Shown: piece after piece, positions 33,183 through 43,725 of the stretch
Layout: each line of letters begins with the position of its first letter
How positions within the stretch are numbered: position 1 is the first letter of the stretch
NCBI GenBank assembly: GCA_000277445.1
Contig: AJWJ01000152.1
Span: 1-44,259, forward strand
DNA: 44,259 bases
Source: Polysphondylium violaceum
Taxonomy: Eukaryota > Evosea > Eumycetozoa > Dictyosteliales > Dictyosteliaceae
Direction of reading: 5' to 3'
Translations under genes and position numbers: made by a program
Notes under the pieces: generated by a model
Databases searched by the model: none
The model's input: the letters and a program-made list of their open reading frames with translations, nothing else
Told to the model about the DNA's origin: nothing

Positions 33183-36067
33183 ATGTATTCAAAAGAAAAA
33201 TTATCAGATATGACAAGAGATGACTTGATCAAGATATGTAAAAAAAATAGGATTTACGTATCACCACCTACATTGGAAAAAGTACCTTTTTTTAATACCT
33301 TCACATTACATTACACATGTCAACAGGTCATTTCTCATTTGATATTAATTGCAATACAACCAATAATACCTACTGTTTTATAGGATGGGATCATTTCAAA
33401 TATAATAAAACATTTTCGTAGACAATCAAGATTCTATACAGCTCCAGAGACATCTGATGCTGGTTTTTCGGAAAATAGTGTAACAAACTTTAATACAACT
33501 ACAACAGAAACATCGACCACCACTACATCAACAACAGATTTAAATAATACTTTATCACTTGATCAATTAAAAACAGAATCATCACCATCAAGTAAAAGGA
33601 ATAATATTGATAATAATAATAATAACAATATATTATCAGAATCTTTTACAATTGGTACATCTACATTAAATACTGGACTATTTTCAATGTCTGCAGCTAC
33701 ATCTTCACATAGACCACCATTAATTCCAGTATCAGTTGCATTGGCTAAAAGAAGAGCGACACTATTTCAACGTAGTATTGATCCAAGTAGTTCCAATCCT
33801 TTAAATTCTTCTTGTCTTGATTTTTCATCATCTGTTGTATCTTCTGCTGATATAGCTAAACAATATGAAAAAACAGGCTCACTTTTATCTAGAGATAAAC
33901 AATCCATTATTAAAGGAATCATTAATAATAATCTTTTACTTCAATCAACATTATCTTCATCAACCATAACAACAACAACAGCAACAACACCATCACCTTT
34001 AACAACATCTTGTTCTGTACCTACATCACCACCTCAAACTAGTGGTAGCCTACCAAACAAAACACCTATCAAAGAATCGCCTATTATTACACCATCACCA
34101 CTTTCACCTACTCCAGTCTCTCCTCAACAAATGTCAATGTCAATGTCAATGTCTATGGATATGTCCCCCACCGCATCTGTAATTCAAAATGGTTGCAATG
34201 GTAGTGGTAATAGATTGGATACTACATTTGATAGAGATATAAATATGGTTGAAAGTGCAATTGCATCTTTAGCTTTTTCTCCAAGAAAACAATTATTTGT
34301 TGAAAAATCACCAAAACAAAATCAAGTTATTGATAAAGTTCAAGTTAATCAACAAACACATGACAGTAGTACAACTTTTGTTGTAGAGAAAAAAGATGAA
34401 TCTAATTTACAACAACAACAAGATAATACTACTCAACCAACTCAATCACTATCTGACAATATACTTTCAAAACCAATTTTCACACCTTCAATCGATGATA
34501 GAAAAGTTAGTATGATGGCACAAAAAAAGAGAGCCTCTTTATTAAAAATCAAGTAAGTAGTATATTGTTATTTGTTAATTAATTTCTTTAAAATTATTAA
34601 TCATTCTTTATCAATAGGGATATCGCATCTTCTAAAAAAAAGAGTAATATTCAAGATAATAAATTTGCAGAAAGCTCAAGACCTATCCCAAAGATTAATC
34701 CTCATCTTTTAGGTACAAAATCACGTGTTTTGGTACCCCCAACAACTACATCATCCAAAGTCACTGCTTTACCAGATTTTGATAAAGCTCATCAAGAACA
34801 ATTTGATAAATACGAGTCTATTACAACTTATCAAAAAAAACTTGATCAAAAAAAGAGAGAAGATCTTTGGTTAAAACTCGGATTCACCGCTCCACCTCCA
34901 TTTGTAAATAATCCAACCACAACCACAACCACAACCACTGAAACTCAAGATAATAATAGTGAGTCCAAGACAACTGATATATCGACAAAGGAATTGGAAA
35001 CACCAAAGTCAAATGTCACATTTGCTAGCTCAACTATGTTTCCATCAGTTGTTCCAATCAACCCAATTTCTTCATTACACGCTATAAAAACACCAACTAA
35101 ATTCAAGCTACATCCTGTTTTAAATAACGACTCCACCACACCAATTAAGATGGAACTAACTTCATCAGATACCACTATTCAACCCAAATCACCGTTTTTA
35201 TCAAACAAATCAACTCCTTCTTTTTCAACCCTCTCTTCATCTTCATCTTCATCAATAACTCCTAAAAAACCAACAACTACAACTAGTTTGACACCATCAT
35301 CAACCACACCTTCAACAACTACATCAACTTTAAATAAAACTATTAGAACAACATCAACAACCACTACCTCTACCTCTGTCAAAACAACAAAACCAATTAC
35401 ATCAACTACATCAACAACAACAAAGACACCAATTTCTGTAAATAACCCTATTAAACCAACTCTCACTACTGCCACAACTACATCTAAACCATTACCATCA
35501 TACGCTAAACCAACAGCATCATCCTCAATGATGGTAAGTTGATCCAGGCTATTTATTACTCGTTAATAATATTTACTAACTCTTTTATTTTTATTATAGA
35601 ATAAAAACACAACAACATCAACAACTGCATCAACAACTTTATCTAAACCAAAGTTGACAAGTACTCTCACTAGACCAACTGTCTCATCATCATTAAAATC
35701 CACTCTTAAAAGTACTACACCATCTACATCTACATCATCATCAACATCATCAAGTCTTTCTTCTACCATTAAACCTAAACCAAAAATAACCACAACAACA
35801 ACAAAGAAAACAGCAATTTCAAATGGATCACAATCCGCTTTGGCCAATATAACAAATACACCACCAAAAGAAAAAAAACTCTTACCAAAATCATCATTGA
35901 CAGCAGATGACGATGACAGCAAAACAAAAAGAAGAAAGAGTATTAAAGATACTTCAACAGTGATTGCAGGTAAAGAAAAACGTCAATTAACACAAAAAAA
36001 AGTATCTGAATTATCAAAAGTTTCAATTATTCAAAAGAAAAGAATGGAAACTACCCCTGCTTTTTAA
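33183..36067 (+). CDS. NuSAP-like spindle-associated protein with N-terminal SAP-like motif
   Basis: Four exons: 33183-33281, 33384-34552, 34618-35533 and 35600-36067; introns of 102, 65 and 66 bp with matching phases; 883 residues. Residues about 5-45 (LSDMTRDDLIKICKKNRI continuing across the splice to IISNIIKHFRRQ) look like a SAP DNA-binding helix pair. A conserved block at about 475-505 (PDFDKAHQEQFDKYESI then TYQKK) matches the segment of animal NuSAP1 that reads P-(W/F)-K--HE-HF-KMESID-Y. The rest is Ser/Thr/Pro-rich and basic with SP/TP sites suited to mitotic kinases, ending in a Lys-rich tail with TPPKEKK. NuSAP binds microtubules and chromatin around mitotic chromosomes. The assignment rests on short motifs. 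The neighbour, Nuf2, is also mitotic. Confidence 0.6.
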
Positions 36068-36188
36068 TTTAATATAAATATAATATAATATAATAAATCA
36101 TTCTCCCCATATATTTAATTGTTTACATTTTACTCAAACTTCATATTTATCAACTGCACAAAATTCTTGAGAAAAACGGAATATGCAC

Positions 36189-36200
36189 TTCCCGCCAAAA
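36189..36200 (-). promoter_or_regulatory. E2F-like box TTCCCGCCAAAA
   Basis: The reverse strand reads TTTTGGCGGGAA, a full match to the E2F/DP consensus. It is 168 bases before the Nuf2 ATG. Nuf2 is an M-phase gene, and dictyostelids have E2F/DP/Rb proteins (family knowledge). Confidence 0.55.
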
Positions 36201-36215
36201 TTTTTAAAAAATTTT

Positions 36216-36307
36216 ATAGTGTATCAAAAAATTTTATCATATTGATACGGTATAAAACTTTATAGCGTATCAATACGATAAAACTTAATAGTGTATCAAA
36301 AAATTTT
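36216..36307 (+). repeat. Direct repeats with ATAG(T/C)GTATCA core upstream of Nuf2
   Basis: A 20-base identical copy occurs at 36216-36235 and 36288-36307 (atagtgtatcaaaaaatttt). A third related copy is ATAGCGTATCAATACG near 36262-36277. Between them TAAAACTTTATAG and TAAAACTTAATAG are also repeated. Only the promoter of Nuf2 carries this cluster in the window. Confidence 0.6.
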
Positions 36308-36368
36308 GAGACAAACTAAATATATATCAATTTCAATTTATAATTAAGATAAACAGATAATATAAAAG

Positions 36369-37853
36369 ATGGCAAATTCATTAGAGGATTTACTAGAGTC
36401 AATTCAGATACTACATGAATTTAAAGAAGAAGATATAAAGAAACCTAAACCAGAGGTAATGAGAGTATTTTATGAAAAGATGTTAAAGATATTTCTACAT
36501 TATGATAAAAATACTCCAATTGCCTTTTCCGCCATTCAAGTTTTATCAAATTGGGGTGCACATGAAGAAGCAATTATAGAATTAACTTTTTTAAGATCAT
36601 TGTAAATATATAATTATTATTATTATTATTATTATTTATTATTTAATATATTTTATTGACCAACACACCCAAATTATCATAAATAAATAAGATCAAAATT
36701 AATGAAAATTATTGGAGTTCATGATTTTCAATATAAAGATGTTTATGAACCAGAGTATCGTAAAACCAAAAGAATATTATATAGAATTGTAAATTTAGCA
36801 GCATTTAGAGAAATTAGAGTCAATAAATTAATTGAACTACAAGAGGGATCAACAGAGTTGATGAATAGAAAAACAAAGGTGGTTCACAATGAAAGTAAAA
36901 TATTTGCAAGATTAGATATGTTGAGAAAAGAAAAAAGTCATCGTGATTCGGAATATGATGGTCTCGAGCAAACCTATCAACAACAACACCAAGAAATCAA
37001 TCAATACAACATTGATCAAGCCAATCTTCGTCATGAAATTCAACAAATCAAAGATGATAATGAAAAGCTAGAGATAAAAAATGAAGAACTCATTACCAAA
37101 ACTGATGAAACAAAACAAGAGATCTCTTTGTTGGAAGATTTGGTTATAAAATCACCAGAAAAGATTAAAAAGAATTTAGAAGACAAGACATTGAAAATCA
37201 AACAAGAAAAGGAAAAGATTCATTCAATTGAAAAGGACAACTCTCTTTTACTTAGTAAATATGAAAAATTGGAAAAGATGTCTAAAGATATAAAGAAAAT
37301 ATTGGGTATTCTTAGTCAATGCTCTCAAGAGAATGAAGTCTATAAAAAGATTAAACAACGTTCAAAAGTTTCTCAAAAAAAAGTTCAAGATTATCAAAAA
37401 CTATCAAAAGATTTAGATATTCAATTGGTTGTATGTATAGTGTTTATTTTATTATATGAATAGATTAGTGCTGATAATTAATACACTTTTAATATGTAGA
37501 ATTTACATCAAGCAATATCAAGTACAGATTCAAGTATGTTGAAAAATCAAGAGATATTTAAAAATAACAAAAAAGAATTTCATCTTTCCCTCAAACAAAT
37601 TGAAGCTGAAAGAATTTTATTAGAGAGAGAAAAGGCAGAGGTTATGAAAAAAGTAGATGAAAATCAAATCATTATCAATGAAATTGAGAATGAAATGTCT
37701 ATATTAGAGCGTTCTTATAAAATTGAAAACCAATCAATTATCGATGCTTTCAAAGCTTTAACAGACGCTATGAAACAATATCATAATATATTTTATAAAA
37801 TCATTGAAGATCCACCTAATCCTCTAAGTGGTGATATTACTAAATTAAAATAA
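36369..37853 (+). CDS. nuf2: Kinetochore protein Nuf2 (Ndc80 complex)
   Basis: Three exons: 36369-36601, 36692-37430 and 37500-37853; introns of 90 and 69 bp; 441 residues, close to the family's usual length. The N-terminal calponin-homology part contains KKPKPEVMRVFYEKMLKIF, matching the NPKPEVL-MIY motif of Nuf2, then IGVHDFQYKDVYEPEYRKT and RILYRIVNLAAFREIR, the Nuf2 counterpart of the RTSRFLSGIINFIHFRE block. The remainder is long coiled coil with the conserved IKSPEKIKKNLEDK (human: IVDSPEKLKNYKEK). Nuf2 pairs with Ndc80 to bind spindle microtubules at kinetochores. An E2F-like box and repeats precede it. Start at the first in-frame ATG with an AAAAG context. Confidence 0.9.
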
Positions 37854-38817
37854 TTTAATAAATAATAATTTTTGTGTATATATCTATCTATAATATATGA
37901 TGTTTAGTTTTTTATTGATGTTTTTTTAGACCCCAAATAAAAACTATATTACGTTGTGCGTTGCTAAAAATATCTCCGATTTGGGTATTCGTCTTTTTTT
38001 ATCTGATTATTCATATGACTTGTAAAAAAACGAAAAACTAGAAAAAAAAAAAATAAAAAAGATCCCATGAATAGTTTTAAGAAAAATTATAAATAAAAAA
38101 GGTCTTGCTCTATGTGTCCAACTTGTATAGCCTCGCCCTCTCATTAGTTAAAATCTGTTTTTAGTCAGACTAGACCTCCAAATGGGCGATAGATCAAATC
38201 ACCTCTGTTGAGTTGTTACTTCTTTGTTTCAATAGGAACGTAACTAATTATGACGTGAAACATCTCTATCTTTTAAAATTTAATGAAAAAAACAATTAAT
38301 GCTAAACAAAACTCTTATGCTCAAAAATAAACTATCTTTTTGTTATAGTTTATTTTTTGGTAGTAAAGTTTTCTTTAGTGAAGGGTTGGTTTATGATAAC
38401 TCACAATTTACCTCGAGAGTTTGTGATAGAACGGTAATAACAGTAAGGAAATAAAATATTATTCGTTTCAATTTTACATTCGATACCCAAGGAGTTCAAA
38501 CTCAAATCGCTTAATAATTGAAAATGATGTTTGAACATTAACCACTAAAACTGTAATTCTAAACAACTAATAAAAAAGATCATTTAATTACAAGGTTTCT
38601 TTCTTTTATCATTCCATTTCGATAACTTGCCACCAAAGTTTAAAAAATTATTTTTTTTAAAAAGTTTTTTTTTTTTATTTTTTCTATAAATCTTTCTCTT
38701 TGATTGAATACCCCCCTATACGACTAAAAGATTTTTAAAAATTTTAATCACTTGTTAGTAGAAATCTACAGATAGACAGATATAGAATTTGTGGTGTATC
38801 GGTGTGGTTATACAACA
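37854..38817. other. 964-bp spacer with a less AT-rich block and a hairpin
   Basis: After the Nuf2 stop there is AT-rich DNA. From about 38100 to 38580 the composition is more balanced without any long open frame on either strand. It includes TCATTAGTTAAAATC, CCTCTGTTGAGTTG and TACCTCGAGAG segments and a 79-nt imperfect hairpin (38301-38379). The last 200 bases are the AT-rich Shk promoter. A non-coding RNA gene or an old mobile-element remnant could account for the block. Confidence 0.35.
38301..38379. repeat. 79-nt imperfect hairpin, 35-nt arms, 9-nt loop
   Basis: The arms 38301-38335 and 38345-38379 match at about 27 of 35 positions. The inner 13 bases (AAAAATAAACTAT and its complement) are perfect, and the outer parts AAAACT and CTAAA also pair. 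Length and mismatch pattern resemble a small-RNA precursor or a tiny inverted-repeat element. Confidence 0.6.
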
Positions 38818-41052
38818 ATGAGTACACCAACAACAGCCAATAATAAACCATTAGACATCAATCTTATCAAACTATATGTTTACCAAGAAACACCAACTGA
38901 TAAGACTAAAATTGTCTCTTACTATCAACAACTAAAAAACATATTGTTTATTCTTAGTGATAGAACTAGACAAGAGCAACAACAACAGCAACAACATCAA
39001 CAGCCAATCATACCAAACAATGATCACTTTAGCATCATTGAATCTATTGAATCAAAAATGAAGTTTATTGAATCCAATTTCAGTGATACTTTAAATATTA
39101 CACCACCCTTAAATTCTCAAAACAATAGTAATAGTCATGAAGTCATTAATATTCAAACTAGTCCACAAAGCAAAACAACTACAGAATTTTATGATAACTA
39201 TGAAGGTCATGATACTCCAATGCAAACCACAACTAGTCATATTCAGATTCAACAACAGCAACAACAACAAACCCAATATCAACAACAACAAATTCTAGAA
39301 CAACAAAGAATTCAACAACAATATGAATTACAAAAACAACAACAAGCTTTATTAAATAATATGTTGGATCAATCAAAGAAAAAAGTAAGTAATTTATAAA
39401 AGAATTAATTCTCTATATTATAATATTAATGGATAATATTGAACAAATAGTCAAGTAGCAGTGGTCATCATCATCATCGTCATGGACCACCTGAAATTCC
39501 ACCTGAAGAAATTATTTTTGATCCTAAAACAGATTTATTAGGAGGTGGCGCATATGGTAAAGTTTATAAAGCTACATGTAGAGGCAAAAAGGTAGCAGTT
39601 AAAGTCCCTAAAAAACAAACACTTAGTGAATCTGAATTGAAATCATTCAAGAATGAAGTTGAAATTATGAGACAAATCTTTCATCCAAATGTAGTTTTAT
39701 TTTTAGGTGCTTGTACTAAACCAGGTAAAGTTATGATTGTTAGTGAATTAATGCAATCTGATCTTGAAAAACTTATTCATAATCCAGACGTTGAGCCACC
39801 TACTCTATTCCAAAGAATGAAAATGGCTTATGATGCCGCTCTTGGTATGAATTGGCTTCATGGTATTTGTAATATTCTTCATAGAGACTTAAAATTGGCA
39901 AATTTAATGGTAAGTAAGAATATTTAATGATTAATAATAATACTTTACTAATAAACAAATAGATTGGTAAAGATAAAACAGTTAAAATTGGAGATTTTGG
40001 TTTCAGTCAAGTTATTAAATCTGGATCAACTTTATTAGATCAAAAAGGACCAAAAGGTACAGCGTTATATATGGCACCAGAGGTTATGATGAAACAAGAA
40101 TTTAATGAAAAAGCAGATGTTTATAGTTTTGGTCTCATCCTTTACGAGTTGGCAACATGTGAGGAATTATTCCCAGAATATTCTGAAATTGATCCATTTT
40201 ATGAAGCAATTTGTAAAAAGAGATTAAGACCAACCATACCACAACACTTTCCAAAATCATTACAAAGTTTAATCACTAGATGTTGGGATCATGATCCAAA
40301 TAATAGACCATCATTCTCTGATATTTCAACTCGTATGAATGAAGTTTTAATTGATATTGCCATCTCTTCTCCTGAATCTGCTGCATTTTGGAAATACAAC
40401 TTTTCATCACCAGAAGAAGTTAAATGGGTTGAGTTCATTTCAAAGCTCTCAAATGCTGTATCAGTTGAAGTATCAAGTTTAAGATTATTATCAAAATTAT
40501 TTGGTAAAGTGTTTTTATTTTAACTTTGTTACTTTTTTTTTATATATTCTAATAATTATAATAATAATAGTATCAATCGATTATGATGAAGAAAATGAAG
40601 GATTTGTTAATCTTGAAAGATTTGATTTAATGAATAAATGGTTTGGTAATTTCTTTAATTCTAGAGTTGGACCATCCATTTTAAATGAAATGAATGAATT
40701 ATTAAAGAGAAGATGGTTCCATTTTGATATTAGTCGTGATGTTTCAGAGAGAAGATTAAGAGGTAGACCAGAAAATACTTTCCTCATTCGTCTAAGTTTA
40801 AATGATCCAGTCAAAACTCCATTTACAATCTCTAAAATCAAATCTAGTAAACCAACTCACAAGCGTGTTGCTCGTGAAGATTGTCCTCCAAGCGTAGATT
40901 TTCCAATGGGTTATAAACTTATCGTTCCATTGGATGGTCATGATTTAGTTTTCAACAGTATGATTTCAATGATTGATAAACTTAAATCAATTGGTAATCT
41001 TGGTCCAGATTGTCCTCATTCTGAAATTAAAATCCCTTATTTAACAGATTAA
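38818..41052 (+). CDS. Shk-type protein kinase with C-terminal SH2 domain
   Basis: Four exons: 38818-39384, 39451-39909, 39963-40503 and 40571-41052; introns of 66, 53 and 67 bp; 682 residues. A Gln-rich N-terminal part (about 1-200) is followed by PPEIPPEEIIFD, typical of Shk kinases. Kinase motifs: GGGAYGKV (about 220-227), VAVK (K240), HRDLKLAN (333-340), DFG (353-355) and YMAPE. The TKL-type catalytic domain ends near 490. An SH2 domain starts at WFHF (W571) and keeps the phosphotyrosine-binding Arg in FLIR (593-596). The start at 38818 is the first ATG, after a good ACAACA context. Such kinases act in dictyostelid tyrosine-phosphate signalling, including JAK/STAT-independent chemotaxis and phagocytosis control. 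The member (A to E) is not assigned; the length is nearest to the B, D and E types. Confidence 0.92.
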
Positions 41053-41217
41053 AATCTGCTTTTATATATATTTAGTCACTAAAATAACATTTTCGAAACC
41101 AACTATGACATTATTATTACAATTTTTATATAATCAAATACTACACCCAATAAACTTTGTTTCTTTTAAAAGATAAATAATTTATTTTTTTAAATTATAA
41201 ACTACTAATACTAGTTT

Positions 41218-42918
41218 TTAAAGATTTGGAGCCGATTGAGCATAATTATCTTCTTCTTTTAATGGATTTTTGGTGCCCACTAACATTTGAGGTTTATGAT
41301 TTAAAGATACACTTGAAGTGTTTGATTTTTCATATTCAGACACCCATTTTTCAATGTTTTCAATTCTTTCATTGCCAATGGGATGTGTTGCAAATAGATT
41401 AACGATACTGTTTTCTGAACGACCATTTTCGACCTCCATTTGAGCAAATCTTTTTTGTACTTTGATGGCTGCATTTGGATCATAGTTGGCTTTGGTCATA
41501 AATTCAAGACCAATAATATCGGCCTCCATCTCTTGAATACGAGAGTATTTGAGTCCCAACAAACTTGTAGACAACATAGTTGTTAAATTTCCAGTGATTG
41601 TGTCACCTACTAAACCACGAGTCAGGGTTAAAAATAAATAACCAACTTTACTCACACTAAGACGCTCAGCGGCGTGTCTGGCAATGGCATGACCAATTTC
41701 ATGACCAATGACGGCAGCCAATTCATCTTCAGTGTCACAGAGTTGGAATAAACCAGAAAAGACAAAAATCTTTCCATTTGGTAATACAAATGCATTTACA
41801 TTTTCTGAATTGATCACATGACAATCCCAATCCAAATCTTGTCTGTTGGTGGCGTCAATGAGTTTTTTGGCAATCTTTTTTACACTGTTTTGGAGGTTAT
41901 TGTTATCGGGTAAAATAAAGTCTGAATAGGTTTCTATGATTTCATCGTATCCCATTTTACCCAACTCTTTTTCTTCTGCTTCTGAAAAGGTTACAACTCT
42001 TGAACGACCTGTAATGGGTGCTGGCTCTTGATTTAATAATACATAACCACCAGTTACACTGGCCAAAAGAGAGCAAATGACGCCGATTCTAAAAAGCAAA
42101 GTTCCCTTGAATATCCATGTTCTAAATCCAGTCAATGCAATGGGTAGTAAAATTCTTGCGGCTTTAGAGTAAAAAAATTGATTTGAGGATGAAGAATGAA
42201 ATGATCTATTTCCATTGGTAAATGATGAATTATGTTGATTGGCTAAATTATTTTGAAAATGTTGATTGACTTTATCGATTGTATTGCTTCCTTGTGTTGC
42301 AGTAGTAGGGGTGGCAGTAGTTGTATTTTTGGATTTATTTGATTTATTTTGTTTATTTGGTACAGAGGAAGAATAATAAAAGAGACAATCACCAAAATGG
42401 TTTTTTCTTTCATTTGCATTATAAGAAAAATAAATTGGTAATAATCTATGCGCCATCGCACGAACTTTGCAATGATGATGTTTATTCATTCTATATCTAG
42501 CTTTACATTCTTCTCTTGAAAAAAATTCATAATCTTTATTGTTATAATAGTATTGATATTGTTGTTGGTGTTGTTGTTGTTGTTGATAATTATCATCTTG
42601 TGTATTATTATTATTATTATATGTATTATTACTGTTTGAACCCAAATTATTAAGTAGATGGTTTTTATTGAGAATAGTTCTTGGTGGTGTATCTATAGAT
42701 GTCTTTTTACACCAACAAAAACCACCATTAGCACCACCACCAGTACATATAAATGTAGCTTCGGATGGTCGTACATTGTTACTATTATTATTATTTATGC
42801 TTGTATATTGTAATCTGTTAAGTGTACAACTATGATGCTTTAGTTTTTCAAATAACGATATATAAATACGGCCTCTCTGTGGATTGAGAATAGAGGAAGG
42901 ATTTGATCTGAGAAACAT
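41218..42918 (-). CDS. oma1: OMA1-like mitochondrial M48 metalloprotease
   Basis: Single exon, 566 residues. The basic, Ser/Arg-containing N-terminus (MFLRSNPSSILNPQRGRIYI) fits a mitochondrial presequence. Asn/Gln-rich spacers fill about 90-130 and 180-250. A hydrophobic segment at about 270-295 (LLFRIGVICSLLASVTGGYV) is a likely membrane anchor. The M48 part shows NAFVLPNGKIFVFSGLF, zinc-site HEIGH (406-410) and the third ligand in SRIQEMEAD (E463), followed by FATHPIGNERI. OMA1 is a stress-activated inner-membrane protease that cuts OPA1-type and other substrates. The N-terminal extension before the membrane segment is longer than in animals. Convergent with the Shk gene, divergent from the TLDc gene. 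Confidence 0.9.
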   Translation of the reverse strand: MFLRSNPSSILNPQRGRIYISLFEKLKHHSCTLNRLQYTSINNNNSNNVRPSEATFICTGGGANGGFCWCKKTSIDTPPRTILNKNHLLNNLGSNSNNTYNNNNNTQDDNYQQQQQHQQQYQYYYNNKDYEFFSREECKARYRMNKHHHCKVRAMAHRLLPIYFSYNANERKNHFGDCLFYYSSSVPNKQNKSNKSKNTTTATPTTATQGSNTIDKVNQHFQNNLANQHNSSFTNGNRSFHSSSSNQFFYSKAARILLPIALTGFRTWIFKGTLLFRIGVICSLLASVTGGYVLLNQEPAPITGRSRVVTFSEAEEKELGKMGYDEIIETYSDFILPDNNNLQNSVKKIAKKLIDATNRQDLDWDCHVINSENVNAFVLPNGKIFVFSGLFQLCDTEDELAAVIGHEIGHAIARHAAERLSVSKVGYLFLTLTRGLVGDTITGNLTTMLSTSLLGLKYSRIQEMEADIIGLEFMTKANYDPNAAIKVQKRFAQMEVENGRSENSIVNLFATHPIGNERIENIEKWVSEYEKSNTSSVSLNHKPQMLVGTKNPLKEEDNYAQSAPNL

Positions 42919-43134
42919 TTTTATTCAACGTTTTATATATAGTTATTAAAATCTATATTGTTCAACAATGACAAATAAATTATTCTCGTTTCTTTCTCTA
43001 TCTCTATCAAAAGCCCTTTATGTGAGAGACGCACCGTTATAAAATTTTGGGGAAAAAAATTTTGATCAAATTTTAATTTTTTTTTTTTTTCTAATTTTTA
43101 AAATTATTTATTTTTTTCAAATATCTCAAGAAAA

Positions 43135-43725
43135 ATGGATTGTTCAAATTTAATATCAAATGATATATTTACTTTATTTGATAGTTGGGTTAATCAAAGT
43201 ATAAATAGTTATACATTACTATATAGAGTATGTTTTTATTAATGTTTGATTTTGTCATGAACAAACTCTAATTGTCATATTTTAAAAAAGGCAACCAGAG
43301 ATGGATTTGATTCTTCTTCTTTTCATTCAACATGCGACAATCGAGGTCCAACAATAACATTGATTCAATCTGATGATGGTAATGTATTTGGGGGATATAA
43401 TAGTCAATCTTGGAATAGTAACGATGAATTTTATGGTGATAATAAATGTTTTATTTTTACAATTAAAAATAAAAACAATATTGGTCCAACAAAATATATT
43501 TCAAATAAAAATGGTGATTTTGTTTATGGTGGTGTGAATGATGGTCCTATTTTTGGTTTCCATGATATTAGAATAATGAAAAATAGTAATAAATGTCAAA
43601 CCAACTACCAATCATTCCCAAATACATATCAAGATACTAGTGGATTTAAAGGAAGGACATTTGCTTCAACTTTTACATTTAAAGTTGAGGAGATTGAAAT
43701 ATTTAAAATAGAAAAAAGAGAATAA
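43135..43725 (+). CDS. TLDc-domain protein
   Basis: Two exons, 43135-43227 and 43291-43725, with a 63-bp intron; 175 residues. The domain is almost the whole protein: SYTLLYRATRDGFDSSSFHS is formed across the splice junction, followed by GPTITLIQSDDGNVFGGY, a W in QSWNSNDEF, KCFIFTIKN, and the closing GRTFASTFTFKVEEIEIF. TLDc domains protect against oxidative stress in animals and can regulate the vacuolar H+-ATPase; small stand-alone TLDc proteins are common in amoebae. No signal peptide or extra domain is seen. The start at 43135 follows an AAAAA context and the first exon is needed for the LYRATRDG motif. Confidence 0.9.

Larger units (their letters stand above)
36068..36368 (+). promoter_or_regulatory. 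Nuf2 promoter
   Basis: Short spacer with the 3' flank of the NuSAP-like gene, an E2F-like box and three related direct-repeat copies (separate entries). Otherwise AT-rich. Confidence 0.5.

Noticed and set aside
34945-35922. Long minus-strand Val/Asp-rich frames
   Set aside because: They are reverse translations of the Thr/Ser-rich NuSAP-like coding repeats.
38450-38520. tRNA-like TTCAAAC stretch
   Set aside because: GAGTTCAAACTC forms only a small hairpin; no acceptor stem, D arm or anticodon arm could be drawn.
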